Below, in pieces: positions 50,392-59,927 of a stretch of 64,000 nt of DNA. Positions within the stretch are counted from its first letter, which is position 1. Each line of letters opens with the position of its first letter. The notes under the pieces are model-generated. The model ran no database searches. It was given only the letters and a program-made list of their open reading frames with translations, and was not told where the DNA came from. The DNA is taken from NCBI GenBank assembly GCA_035518375.1, contig DATIXQ010000107.1, positions 1 to 64,000 on the forward strand, written 5' to 3'. A program made the translations under genes and the position numbers. The DNA comes from DATJLY01 sp035518375. GTDB lineage: Bacteria > Pseudomonadota > Alphaproteobacteria > ATCC43930 > CGMCC-115725.

Positions 50392-53300
50392 TCACGATCG
50401 AAAGCGACTAAGAGGCGCAAGGCGCCAAGGACCGCTCCACAGCAGCATGCCAAGGAGTGTCACGAGGCTTGCGCAATCGGCACAGGTGCTGACCAGAGGG
50501 AGATAGAAGAAGCCGACATAATGCCGGCCTTGCGGCACGGCGACGGCAAGGAAGGCGTAGTTCGCGCGCGCGATGGGCTCCGGCCTTCCGTCGACGTAAG
50601 CGCGCCAGCCGGGAAGCGCCGCGAGATTGTAGACGAGCCAGCAGCTTGGGTCGGGGCAGGCAACTTCGACCCCGGTCCTCGGACCCGCAATTCCATCGAT
50701 CATGGCGCTCCCGCCACGCACGGAGGGATTGGCGCTCCCGGGCGGCGCAGGGGCCGCACCTTCGATGAGGGCGTCGTGCCGACGCTCAAGACCCAGGAGG
50801 TTGTCGAGCAATGGCGTGATTGCGGCGCGATAGGTCGCACCATCAATGCGACCGCGGTAATATGCGTGGACCGCCGCCTCTGCTCGGGGGACGTCGGCCG
50901 GCTCTTTCGGAGCAACGGCGCGCGCGAGATAAACCTGGTCGTAGGCACGCGTATCGGCGATGACGAAATAGTGCTGAGATGGCTGCGGACCGCCTTCGTG
51001 CGTCACCACGAGGCCCGACCCGTCCCTTGCGACCTCCCTCCGGACCGTATCCGACGGCAGCGTCACGTAGTCGCTGACCCCGGCTATGTTCAGTACCTTG
51101 CGGAATCCATGTGAGCCGAAGACGTCCTCGTCGTAATAGAGCCAAGGATAGCGCCGCCACGAAATGGAATAATTGGGCAGCACCTCCTTCATCGTTTCGA
51201 ATTCGCCCACCGAGCTCAGCGGGTACATATAGAGCGCATGGATCATCGGAAATCCGATCGTCACACCGGTGTCATACATTTCCGACGAATTATGCATGTT
51301 CTTGACGTTGCGGCCGGCGCCGAGAAAATCGACCTGGTGCTCCGAGCCGAGCACCGCCATGACCCTTGCATAGGGATCGCCGAGCGCGGCGAGAATTCCG
51401 TCCTTGTTCTGCGGCAGATCGTCATGTCCGGGGATGCGAAGGAAAGTCGCATCGACAAGATTCGCGACACGTTCGGCAAACGGCCGCACGCGAGCTTCGC
51501 GCAGATCCTGCGCCGAGCCGGCGCCCTCCGCGCGAAGCTCGGCCATGTAGTGCGCCCGTACCGGCTCACTCAACGGCACATCGGCCTCGAACGCCATAAG
51601 CCGCCGGCGCAGGTAGGGGATGCTCGCGATCCGATCCGCAGGCGCGAGCGAATTCGCAAGCGAGGCAGAGATCGACTCGTAGAACCGGCTTGTTCGCGCG
51701 TCGAATATCAACCCGTGCCGCGAATTTTCAGTCGTGATCGTCATCAACAGGACGACACCCGCGAATGCCGCCAGTTGCGCAGCGCCATTGCAGCCAAGCA
51801 CGCGCCAATGGCCGCCGCGCGATACCGTTTCCGCCCACCAGCGCGTGCGGCGCAGAAAGACGAACGTCGCGTCGCTGCCGAAAGCGGCAATTACGATCAC
51901 CGCGAGGCCGAGCCACGTTAGAAAACGATCAGGCGGGAGCAGATGCGGTGCCCACGCGAAGCGGTGCTCGGTGAATATCATCAGGCTCGACGCCGTACCG
52001 GGAATGGCCAGGAACATGCTGGCGCCGGCAATCACGAGGAAGCCGGTGACGACCCAGTTCGCATGGCGAAAACGAAACTCCCTGTAGAGCTCGGCCGCGG
52101 CGCCAAGCCCGACAACAACGAAGTCGAAAAGCGGAACTGGCAGGGTATATCCCGACTGGAGCGCGATCTTGCGACCGACGACATCCATCGTTCCTCCGAA
52201 TTCGGCCGCGGCAATAGGAACAAGATATGCGGCGCTGGCAAGCACAAACGCCATGCCGCTGGCCAGCGCAAGCACAATCACGCGGCCGCGCGATGATGCA
52301 CGGCGCTCCGGCACGGCAAAGCAGCTCAGCGCGAGAACCGCGAAAACCGCGACCGAATAGATGGTGGCCTCGGGATGTGGCGCCATCAGATAGAACTGCG
52401 ACGCAACAGCGACCCCGGCCCACGCTGCAGCGGTGAGGCTCCCGCTGCGGACCGCCTTCGCGAACGCGTAGAGCGCCACGGGAAGCACTGCATACTCGGT
52501 GACATACCAAGCGTTGTCCGACGCCGCTGCTCGCAGAAAGAAGCCGTTCCCGGCGACGAAAACGGAAGCTACCGCAGTGGCGGCCCACCGCGACACCCTG
52601 ACCTCACGCAGAAACAGATAGAAGAACCAGCTCGCTGCGACGAAGAAGCCGAACACCATCAGATAGACGATCTCGAAAAAGGAGCTCGCTTGCCACAGCG
52701 GCAAGACGTCGAGAAAGGAAATCACGCTCAGAAGAATCGAGGCAAGTCCGGTTGGCACGTCCTGCGCGGCACCCCAATAACCGTGGTAAAAGGTGCTAAA
52801 GGAAGAGTAGAAGGCATTGACGAATCCGCTCATCGCAAGCGACGCATCGACCAGATAAGTGATGCCGCTGCGGGTCGGGGCGCGGTCGAGATGGCTCGGC
52901 GAAACGCTGGTCACGAAGAGCCATTGGGCTGCGAAGACGATTGCGAACGGGACGACATATTCCTTTGCAACCCGGCGGTAATCATTGACGCGCGCCGTCA
53001 ATGCGAATTCGCCCGCCGTCACGACCGTGCCGGCGGTGAGAAGCATCACTGCGCCGGCAAGCGGCTCGAATCCGATCGCCATGATCACTGAAAGCAAAAA
53101 TACGAAGATTCGGACGATGTCCGGCCAGTCCGAGCGGAACGCCCTAGTCGCGCGGCGGCCGGTCAAACGAAGCGCCGCAAAGATGCACGTCATCACAAGG
53201 CATGACGTGACAATCGTTGGAAGCATTGCGACAACAGGTGCGTGCGCACGGAAATCCGGCGACACCGCGTCCAATTGACGAATCCCAAACCACACGGAAA

Positions 53301-53415
53301 ACCCGAGCGACGCCGCAAATGCAACGCCCTCGCGAAGGCAAAGCGCGGCAAGACCTGCCGGACGCCGGGCGTCCAATAATGCTACGCCGCGCGCATCCCC
53401 AGGCTCCGAACCCAT
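50392..53415 (-). CDS. YfhO-like large membrane protein, copy 1
   Basis: A 1007-residue protein with about 14 hydrophobic segments in the first two thirds and a large periplasmic C-terminal domain. Near the end LVYNLAALPGWRAYVDGRPE and ARANYAFLAVAVPQGRHYV match the typical close of YfhO-family proteins (NYPGWKAYVDG ... NYAF...VP.G.H.V). YfhO-type proteins are linked to adding sugars to wall polymers. The start MGSEPGDARGVALLDARR at 53415 is chosen; the longer frame upstream is shadow of the kinase gene. A clear paralogue lies at 55906-58920. Confidence 0.75.
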   Translation of the reverse strand: MGSEPGDARGVALLDARRPAGLAALCLREGVAFAASLGFSVWFGIRQLDAVSPDFRAHAPVVAMLPTIVTSCLVMTCIFAALRLTGRRATRAFRSDWPDIVRIFVFLLSVIMAIGFEPLAGAVMLLTAGTVVTAGEFALTARVNDYRRVAKEYVVPFAIVFAAQWLFVTSVSPSHLDRAPTRSGITYLVDASLAMSGFVNAFYSSFSTFYHGYWGAAQDVPTGLASILLSVISFLDVLPLWQASSFFEIVYLMVFGFFVAASWFFYLFLREVRVSRWAATAVASVFVAGNGFFLRAAASDNAWYVTEYAVLPVALYAFAKAVRSGSLTAAAWAGVAVASQFYLMAPHPEATIYSVAVFAVLALSCFAVPERRASSRGRVIVLALASGMAFVLASAAYLVPIAAAEFGGTMDVVGRKIALQSGYTLPVPLFDFVVVGLGAAAELYREFRFRHANWVVTGFLVIAGASMFLAIPGTASSLMIFTEHRFAWAPHLLPPDRFLTWLGLAVIVIAAFGSDATFVFLRRTRWWAETVSRGGHWRVLGCNGAAQLAAFAGVVLLMTITTENSRHGLIFDARTSRFYESISASLANSLAPADRIASIPYLRRRLMAFEADVPLSEPVRAHYMAELRAEGAGSAQDLREARVRPFAERVANLVDATFLRIPGHDDLPQNKDGILAALGDPYARVMAVLGSEHQVDFLGAGRNVKNMHNSSEMYDTGVTIGFPMIHALYMYPLSSVGEFETMKEVLPNYSISWRRYPWLYYDEDVFGSHGFRKVLNIAGVSDYVTLPSDTVRREVARDGSGLVVTHEGGPQPSQHYFVIADTRAYDQVYLARAVAPKEPADVPRAEAAVHAYYRGRIDGATYRAAITPLLDNLLGLERRHDALIEGAAPAPPGSANPSVRGGSAMIDGIAGPRTGVEVACPDPSCWLVYNLAALPGWRAYVDGRPEPIARANYAFLAVAVPQGRHYVGFFYLPLVSTCADCASLVTLLGMLLWSGPWRLAPLSRFRS

Positions 53416-53422
53416 CTCGTCA

Positions 53423-54451
53423 CTAGCGTACGAAGTCGCGATGGGACCGGGCGAAGCGGGAATAGCGCTCAGGCTCGTAGAGCACGATATGCGTGCCGCT
53501 CGACTCGAATTCGAACGGCACCATGAGATACCTCTTGAGCGCATCGAGCACTTTTTGGCGGTCTCGAGGACGTACGAACAGCAGCACGAAGCCGCCGCCG
53601 CCGGCGCCCAGCAACTTTCCGCCAACCGCGCCGGCGCGCCGCGCGTCGTCATAGAGTTCGTCGATGAGCGGCGTCGAGATGGCCGGCGTGAGACCACGCT
53701 TCAACAGCCAACCCTCGTGCAATAGCTCCCCGAAGCCCGCAAGGTCGCGGCCGCTGACAAGGATGTCGCTGGCCCTCGACACAAGCTCGCGCATGCGATG
53801 AAGTGCTTCGGTCTGGGCCGGAATCGCGGCGATCTGCTGCTTCGCGACGTCGGACGCGGTGCGTGCGATGCCGGTATAAACAAGCATCAGATTGTCCTCA
53901 AGCTCGCGCTTCCTCAGGAGTGAAATCGGCATCGGCCGAACCTCGAAGCCGCCGTTCCGGTCGATCTCGATCAGGTTCAGTCCACCGAACGCCGTGGTGA
54001 TCTGGTCCTGCACTCCCACATCCTCGTGCAGCAGTTTCTGCTCCAGATGAATCGCTTCCCTGGCGAGCTGCTGCTTAGAGACGAGCATACCCTTCAAGGC
54101 ATAGAGCGAATGGAGAATGCCGACTGCGAAGGCCGAGCTCGAGCCGAGCCCTGCACGCGCGGGCAGATCGCCATCATGGTGGATCTCGAGCCCCTCTTCG
54201 ACGCCGAGATAGCGAACGGCTTCGCGCACCGCAGGATGCGCGATCTCGCCTGTCTCCTTCACGAGCTCAATGCGCGACCAGACGATTCGGTGCTTGTGCT
54301 CGAAAAACGGCGGATAGAAGCGGCAGCTCAAATGGCAGTACCGGTTGATCGAGGCCGCGAGCACCGCGCCGCCATGCTGACGGAACCAATCCGGATAGTC
54401 CGTCCCGCCGCCGAAAAACGAGATGCGGTAGGGGGTCGATGTGATGATCAT
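53423..54451 (-). CDS. GHMP kinase, D-glycero-D-manno-heptose 7-phosphate kinase-like
   Basis: A 342-residue sugar kinase. The ATP loop is GDLPARAGLGSSSAFAVGIL near 94-113, the N-terminal substrate part is SFFGGGTDYPDWFRQHGGAV near 12-31, and the third motif GAVGGKLLGAGGGGFVLLF lies near 285. This is closest in my reading to HddA-type kinases, which make heptose 1,7-bisphosphate on the way to GDP-heptose for S-layer or capsule glycans. Fucokinase-like kinases share the motifs. No gmhA, gmhB or hddC is in the window, so the pathway is not proven. It overlaps the methyltransferase by four bases. Confidence 0.78.
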   Translation of the reverse strand: MIITSTPYRISFFGGGTDYPDWFRQHGGAVLAASINRYCHLSCRFYPPFFEHKHRIVWSRIELVKETGEIAHPAVREAVRYLGVEEGLEIHHDGDLPARAGLGSSSAFAVGILHSLYALKGMLVSKQQLAREAIHLEQKLLHEDVGVQDQITTAFGGLNLIEIDRNGGFEVRPMPISLLRKRELEDNLMLVYTGIARTASDVAKQQIAAIPAQTEALHRMRELVSRASDILVSGRDLAGFGELLHEGWLLKRGLTPAISTPLIDELYDDARRAGAVGGKLLGAGGGGFVLLFVRPRDRQKVLDALKRYLMVPFEFESSGTHIVLYEPERYSRFARSHRDFVR

Positions 54452-55755
54452 GCGTTCCCCAAGTACGGCACTGTCGTTGCGGCGTCTTTTATAACTTTCG
54501 GCGCTTCCGTCTCTTCCGGCTTCTGGGCGACGATCTCGATAGAGTACTCGGCCTCGGAAAGCATTTTGCGGACATCGTCAACGCGATATCCATCGTCGCA
54601 GCGGCGCCGGTAGACGATCTCCGCGCCCGGCAATATGCGCACGATAAGCGGCTCGAGCCCGATCGTGTCGGGGGGGTCGTCGCGATCCAGCAGAAAGTAA
54701 TGTTTGTGATCGAGGCTCACCTCCGAAGGCAATGTCGTCTTGCGCTCGAGGAGATCGCGGTCCGGTATGTAGAGTACGAGATAGCCGCCCGGCTTCAGGA
54801 CGCGCCACCAGTTTTTCAGCGCCAGCGACGGGTCTTCGAGATGTTCGAGGAGGTGCGAGGAATAAACGAAGTCGAATGAGTTATCCTCCAGTGTGGCGAG
54901 CATATGCGCATCGCCATCCTCGACGTCCCAGCCTCGACAGTTCGGCGCAACGAGATCGCCACCATATCCCACGTCGAGCCCCTTGCCGGTGCAATAGGAG
55001 TCGAAGAAACCCTGGCGCACACGCCTCAACTTCGCCTTGCTTGTCTCCTTGACCATGACGGGCCGCGCGAGCCAGCGGAAACGAATGCCGTTGATGCGGT
55101 AGTACAACGTCGGCAGGTGCTTCAGGACCGCGATTGGAAGATGATCATTGCACCAAGAAATGAGCGTGTTCTCCAAAGACGCGCGCGCTGGCGGCGCGTC
55201 CACGGCGCTCGCACGTGCGAAATTGCTTTGCGTCTCCACGTTGAGGAGCCGCCCAACGCGAAGGTAGGCGCGCAGGATGCGCCCCCCACCGGACGTAAGT
55301 CTGAAGTTTTCACCCGTGCGTTCGATGAACCGGCCGCGCTGCAGCTCGAACAGTCGCTTGTCGAAAATTCGATCGAAGGGGACTGCGCTCATCAGGCGGG
55401 ACTCGGTGAGGCCCCCGTCTCCGACGCGAAGCAAGGTTTCGAGAATCGTAAGTGTGATCGACCGGTCGATTGTCACCGGACCGACGAGCAGGTAGGCCGC
55501 GCAGAAGCCAAGAAAGCAGAGCGGCGCCGTGAGGCTGGCAAGGGCGTGGACTTCGGATGAGGAAAAGCGGCCCCCGAGCAGCAACCATGAAAGTAGTCCT
55601 GCGACGATGGCTGCCGCGACAGCGAGCGCGACCACCTTGCTCGTCGCACCCGACACTAGGCGCAGTTGCGCGCCAACGATGTGCGCCGTGGCGAAAATGG
55701 CGCCGGCTGCGACGATAATGACGACATACCACGTCAAATCGATGAGGATTGTCAC
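54448..55755 (-). CDS. SAM methyltransferase fused to an N-terminal membrane/winged-helix part
   Basis: A 435-residue protein in two parts. Residues 1-100 hold three hydrophobic segments, then a short basic region (DRIFDKRLFELQRGRFIERT near 130-150) that looks like a winged helix. Residues about 250-420 are a class I methyltransferase: GKGLDVGYGGDLVAPNCRGW (motif I variant), SFDFVYSSHLLEHLEDPSLA and WWRVLKPGGYLVLYIPDRDL. The first part resembles small membrane proteins usually encoded separately beside such genes. It likely methylates a sugar or lipid-linked glycan at the membrane. The start is a GTG. Confidence 0.75.
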   Translation of the reverse strand: MTILIDLTWYVVIIVAAGAIFATAHIVGAQLRLVSGATSKVVALAVAAAIVAGLLSWLLLGGRFSSSEVHALASLTAPLCFLGFCAAYLLVGPVTIDRSITLTILETLLRVGDGGLTESRLMSAVPFDRIFDKRLFELQRGRFIERTGENFRLTSGGGRILRAYLRVGRLLNVETQSNFARASAVDAPPARASLENTLISWCNDHLPIAVLKHLPTLYYRINGIRFRWLARPVMVKETSKAKLRRVRQGFFDSYCTGKGLDVGYGGDLVAPNCRGWDVEDGDAHMLATLEDNSFDFVYSSHLLEHLEDPSLALKNWWRVLKPGGYLVLYIPDRDLLERKTTLPSEVSLDHKHYFLLDRDDPPDTIGLEPLIVRILPGAEIVYRRRCDDGYRVDDVRKMLSEAEYSIEIVAQKPEETEAPKVIKDAATTVPYLGNA

Positions 55756-55905
55756 GCGATATCCCGCGAGGGGGGGCGAGAGAATTCGGAGAGTGCGGCG
55801 AGACCGCCGAGCGCCAGGGACGTCACGAGCTACCCGCAGGTTTCAGCCATCACGTTCGCATAGTACAGGATGGGCACGCCTTTGCACACCTTCCAACGCC
55901 ATTAG

Positions 55906-58900
55906 TTAGGTGCGACGTGCCCTTACTAAGACGGTCCAGCCCAGCCAGACGAGCACGGAGAGAAGCGTGCACTGTGTCCAGGCGACCTCGCCGAGGTCGC
56001 GATAGACGAACGCAACATAGTGCAACCCTCTCGGCACCTCGACAGCCAGAAACGCGTAGTTCGCCCGAAATACGGGAGCGGCGTTTTGGTCGACGTAGGA
56101 TGACCAGCCCGGCAACGCCGCCAGATTGTACACAAGGACGCAAGTCGGGTCGGGACAAGACACCCACAGACCTATGCGGGGACCGGCAGTTCCGTCGATC
56201 CGGACCGACCCGCCGCGACGGGCGGGATTTTCTGCGGATTCGAGCCCAGCCACATCGACCGGCACCAGAGAATTGAAAGGCGGCGCAAGGATCGCGTCAT
56301 GGCGATCCTTCATGTCGAGCAAGCTCTGGCGAATCGGAGCGATCTCCCGAGCATAGGCATCGGCCTCGTCCGCATCGATGTCAGGCTTGACGTAAAGCGC
56401 TCGGGTATCGCGCTCGACCTTGGCAATCGCGGCTGGATCGGCGCTGCCAACGACGCGGGCAAGATAAGCTGTACTATAGGCGCGCTCATCGCGCACAAGC
56501 TCGAACCCCGCGGTGGAGCTCATCGCATGGCTAGGCAAGAGCCTCAGCCCGCTGTCCGCCCGACCGAGCGCCCGGGAAAATCGCTCATTCTCCTGCACGA
56601 GATAGGTGCCGACTCCGGCAATATTGAGGAGTCGCCGAAAATCCGGGTTGTCGACAAGCTCTTCCGGCGGATGAAGCCATTGGACTGGCCGGTCGGCGGT
56701 CTTTGAGCGGTAGCCCGGAGCGACCTCAATCCAATGCCCGAATCGGGCGGGTTTATCCGCTGGAAATACATAGAGCGCATGCACCATGGGAAAGCCGACA
56801 TAACCCCAGGTGTGATACATGATGCTGTTGTTGTGCGCGTTCGGCACGTTTCGCGCCGCGCCCCAGAACCAGAACGGCCGGTCGGGACGGAAAAACGCCA
56901 TCACGCGCTGGTAGGGATCGTCGAGCGAGGCGAGATAGGCGTCGATGTTGAAGGCGCCGGGAGCATCGGGCTGCGTCAGCCGCGCATAAGCGTCGTCGAT
57001 GATCGGCGCCGCAGCAGCCGCGAGGGGCCTAACGGATGCGTTCGGAAGATCTCTCGCAGACGAATAGCCCGGCGGGAGGAGCGCGCGATAGGCTTGCCAG
57101 GCGGGATCGAGAGGATGGTTCGACATCAGCCGCTCGGATTCCACGAGGCGACGCCGAAAATAAGGAACGCTCGCGATCTGGTCCTCGGGCGTAAGGGAAT
57201 TTGCGAGCGCGGCGTCCAAGCTCTCATAGACCGGCCTTCTGTGCCGTTCGAGCACCATCGCATGGAGCACCGGACCCGAATTCCACGTCACGACGGCGAC
57301 GAACCCGATCAAGCCCAGCGCCACGGCGGCAGCACTACGCAAGGCGGTTGACCGTGTCGGCCAGCGCAGCCGGGCGGCGAGCTTCGCGGCCGCCTCGACA
57401 CCGAAGGCCCCCACTACCATGGCACTGAAGCTCAACCACGTCAGGATCCGATCGGGCGGCCACAAATGCATTTTCCACCCGGTCGTGTCACGGACCAGAT
57501 TGTAGACGCTCGCTGAGACCCCCGGAAATCCGAACGGTACCACGGCGCAGCCGACGGCGAGACAGCCAAGGAAGAATGGATTTGCGCGTCCCTCGGCGCG
57601 CAAGCGGCCGAGTTCGAGGAATGCGCCGACCAGAAGCAAGGCCGTTTCGGCAAGCGAGAGAGGAAGCCGGTAGCGAGCTCCGACGTCGCTGATCTCGCCG
57701 ACAACCGCAAAGCTGCCATTGAGAACGTTTGCGAGCATTGGCCCCATGTATGCAGCGCTTGCGAGGAGAAAGAATCCCGCCGCGACCGCGCACATGAGAA
57801 TGGCGGAAGCACGGCCTCTGCCCGCTTCGGGAAGCGCGATATGCGCGGCCCCGATCACTCCAGCAACGGCGGCGGCATAGATCGTGGCTTCGGGATGAGG
57901 CTCGAGGATGTAGAAGGGGCTCGCCATCGCGAGACCGGCACAGCAGGCGGCACCGATGCTGCCATCCCGCAGCGCGACGCGCAAAGCATAGATCGCCGGC
58001 GGCAAAGCGAGGTACTGCATCAGGAACCAGGCGCCGTCGACCTGGAGAACGTAAAGGAACGGCTTGTTGCCGGCGATGAAGCAAAGCGCGGCGACGAGGC
58101 TTATCAGCGGCCGGATGCCACAATCGCGCAGCACGAGATAAAGGAAATACGCGCCCAGGACGTAGGCGCAAAAGATGATGAGCGAGAGCGACTTGAAGAA
58201 GGCGCTCGCCTCCCACAATGGAAATATTTTCAGGAAGCTGATAAGGCTCATCGGCAAGGAAACGAGGCCCGTCGGCTCGTCCTGCATCGCTCCCCAATAG
58301 CTCGCGATGAACGGGCTGAAAGAGAAATGGTAGCCATTCACGTGGCTTCGCATCGCGAGGCTGTAAGCTGCCATCAGCGTCTCTTTGCTGCGGACGGCGG
58401 CGACATCGAGGTCCCAAGGCGACACGGACGGAAGCAGAAAAGAATACACAACGGCGATCGCGGTAAGCGGGAAAAGCCGCTTGCCGGTTCTGGCCAGCCA
58501 TTGCGCAGGTTCAGCCGCCGCGCCCGCCTCCCAGAAGCGGAGTCCCGCGACGGCGAGCACGAAGAGAATCGCCGCGCCAGCCAATGAGACGGCGCAGGCG
58601 AGGACGGCGATAAAGAACGCCGCGGCGCGGGCGAGAGCCGCGCCCAAGAGAGGCCGATGCCGCGGAATGGCGAGCAGCGATATCATGAAAACGCACACAC
58701 ACGACGCGAAGGCTTCCACGACGGTGGGGACGTAAGCGCCAACGGGCACGTGTGAGGCAAAATCGGGCGCAACCGCGCGCGCCTGCTCAATCGAGAACCA
58801 AACCGAGAATCCGACGCCTGCAAGCAGCGGAAGAGCAATCGCCAGAACGATTTGCAGTCGAATGCCGAGGGTCCCGCGAAGCGCTTCGCGCGACCTTCTC

Positions 58901-58920
58901 ATTACGCTTGAGACAATCAC
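55906..58920 (-). CDS. YfhO-like large membrane protein, copy 2
   Basis: A 1004-residue paralogue of the protein at 50392. Shared segments include FSVWFSIEQARAVAPDF near the start, PHPEATIY in the middle, RVVGSADP-type sequence and the ending VYNLAALPGWSSYVDQNAAP with RANYAFLAVEVPRGLHYV. It again has about 14 spans followed by a periplasmic domain. The GTG start at 58920 is uncertain; an ATG lies at 58902. The 150-base gap to the methyltransferase shows nothing recognisable. The two copies flank the kinase and methyltransferase, suggesting a duplication within the locus. Confidence 0.75.
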   Translation of the reverse strand: MIVSSVMRRSREALRGTLGIRLQIVLAIALPLLAGVGFSVWFSIEQARAVAPDFASHVPVGAYVPTVVEAFASCVCVFMISLLAIPRHRPLLGAALARAAAFFIAVLACAVSLAGAAILFVLAVAGLRFWEAGAAAEPAQWLARTGKRLFPLTAIAVVYSFLLPSVSPWDLDVAAVRSKETLMAAYSLAMRSHVNGYHFSFSPFIASYWGAMQDEPTGLVSLPMSLISFLKIFPLWEASAFFKSLSLIIFCAYVLGAYFLYLVLRDCGIRPLISLVAALCFIAGNKPFLYVLQVDGAWFLMQYLALPPAIYALRVALRDGSIGAACCAGLAMASPFYILEPHPEATIYAAAVAGVIGAAHIALPEAGRGRASAILMCAVAAGFFLLASAAYMGPMLANVLNGSFAVVGEISDVGARYRLPLSLAETALLLVGAFLELGRLRAEGRANPFFLGCLAVGCAVVPFGFPGVSASVYNLVRDTTGWKMHLWPPDRILTWLSFSAMVVGAFGVEAAAKLAARLRWPTRSTALRSAAAVALGLIGFVAVVTWNSGPVLHAMVLERHRRPVYESLDAALANSLTPEDQIASVPYFRRRLVESERLMSNHPLDPAWQAYRALLPPGYSSARDLPNASVRPLAAAAAPIIDDAYARLTQPDAPGAFNIDAYLASLDDPYQRVMAFFRPDRPFWFWGAARNVPNAHNNSIMYHTWGYVGFPMVHALYVFPADKPARFGHWIEVAPGYRSKTADRPVQWLHPPEELVDNPDFRRLLNIAGVGTYLVQENERFSRALGRADSGLRLLPSHAMSSTAGFELVRDERAYSTAYLARVVGSADPAAIAKVERDTRALYVKPDIDADEADAYAREIAPIRQSLLDMKDRHDAILAPPFNSLVPVDVAGLESAENPARRGGSVRIDGTAGPRIGLWVSCPDPTCVLVYNLAALPGWSSYVDQNAAPVFRANYAFLAVEVPRGLHYVAFVYRDLGEVAWTQCTLLSVLVWLGWTVLVRARRT

Positions 58921-58993
58921 CGCCCCTCTCGCCTCCTGCGCCGGGCGCGAGTACCGATTGATTTCAATGCCGCAACCGCATCTGCTGGTTTAT

Positions 58994-59023
58994 TTGTCTC
59001 CCTTTTAGCGCGGGTTCTATATC
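58994..59023 (+). promoter_or_regulatory. Possible promoter of the rightward glycan genes
   Basis: TTGTCT, an 18-base spacer and TATATC lie about 80 bases before the TTG start of the glycosyltransferase, in the AT-richer part of the divergent spacer. Only four of six positions match in each box. Confidence 0.35.
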
Positions 59024-59100
59024 CATTCCGATGTTGCAGTGGAAATTTTTCGCTTGTTCACGTCGCTGTAACGTGCAAGGAAGCGTGAAAGGGGGCTCCG

Positions 59101-59877
59101 TTGACTGCACCGTCACAGGCTTTGCGCAGAGAAACCGAAGAGCTGGACATCGAACCGCAGGCGTCGGTGCGTGCGGAGTACTTCTCGAAGCGAATCGCGT
59201 TGCTACTGCCGACGCTGAACGAGAATCTGGGGCTGCGGGCCGTTCTACCCAAAATCGACCGCTCCGTCGTCAGCGAAGTGATCGTCGTCGACGGCGGTTC
59301 GACCGATGGCACGATCGAATACGCCCTTGCCAACGGGCTCACGGTCGTGAGCCAGATACGGCGCGGGCTCCATTTCGCGATCTATGACATCGGCCGCGCG
59401 TGCCAATGCGACTACGTGATTGAATTCAGTCCAGACGGCAATTGTCCGCCGGAGCTTCTTTCCCTGATCGTCGCCAAGCTTCGCGAGGGGTACGACATGG
59501 TCGTGGCCTCACGCTATCTCGACGATGCCGTGTCGCACGACGATCATCCAATCTCGGCGTTTGGGAATTGGCTATTCTCGCGGCTGATGCGGCCGCTGGC
59601 GAAGTTCCCGATAACCGACGCACTGACGATATACCGGGGCTATAACCTCGACATCCTATTCGACGAGGATTTCGCCTTCTATCTCAATGGACCCGTGCTG
59701 GAGCCGCTCGTAACCGGTATCTGCGCCCTCAAAAACCTCAATGTCATTGAGATTCCGGGCGAGGAGCCGAAGCGGATCGGCGGTGTCACCAAGCGGTCCA
59801 TTATCTATAATGGGTCGCTCGTCCTGCTGATGATCGTGCGGCTCTATATACGGAAATTCCTCCGCCTACGAGTCTGA
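59101..59877 (+). CDS. Family 2 glycosyltransferase
   Basis: A 258-residue GT-A glycosyltransferase without a C-terminal membrane pair except for a weak one (LVLLMIVRLYIRKFLRL at the end). Motifs: IALLLPTLNENLGLRAVLPK near 31-50, EVIVVDGGSTDGTIEYAL near 59, FSPDGNCPPELL (metal-binding D-x-D variant) near 109 and DALTIYRGYN near 176. It resembles dolichol-phosphate-mannose synthase-like enzymes that load a sugar onto a lipid carrier. The TTG start follows AAAGGGGG. It is the first of four rightward genes. Confidence 0.85.
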   Translation: MTAPSQALRRETEELDIEPQASVRAEYFSKRIALLLPTLNENLGLRAVLPKIDRSVVSEVIVVDGGSTDGTIEYALANGLTVVSQIRRGLHFAIYDIGRACQCDYVIEFSPDGNCPPELLSLIVAKLREGYDMVVASRYLDDAVSHDDHPISAFGNWLFSRLMRPLAKFPITDALTIYRGYNLDILFDEDFAFYLNGPVLEPLVTGICALKNLNVIEIPGEEPKRIGGVTKRSIIYNGSLVLLMIVRLYIRKFLRLRV

Positions 59878-59927
59878 GGCACGCGCGCGGCCGGGCGCAG
59901 TCCAAGGCAGCACCGAACGGAACGCTC

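Noticed and set aside
53416..53697. N-terminal extension of YfhO-like copy 1
   Set aside because: The extra codons lie wholly inside the kinase gene and encode Ser/Arg-rich sequence; the start at 53415 avoids the overlap.
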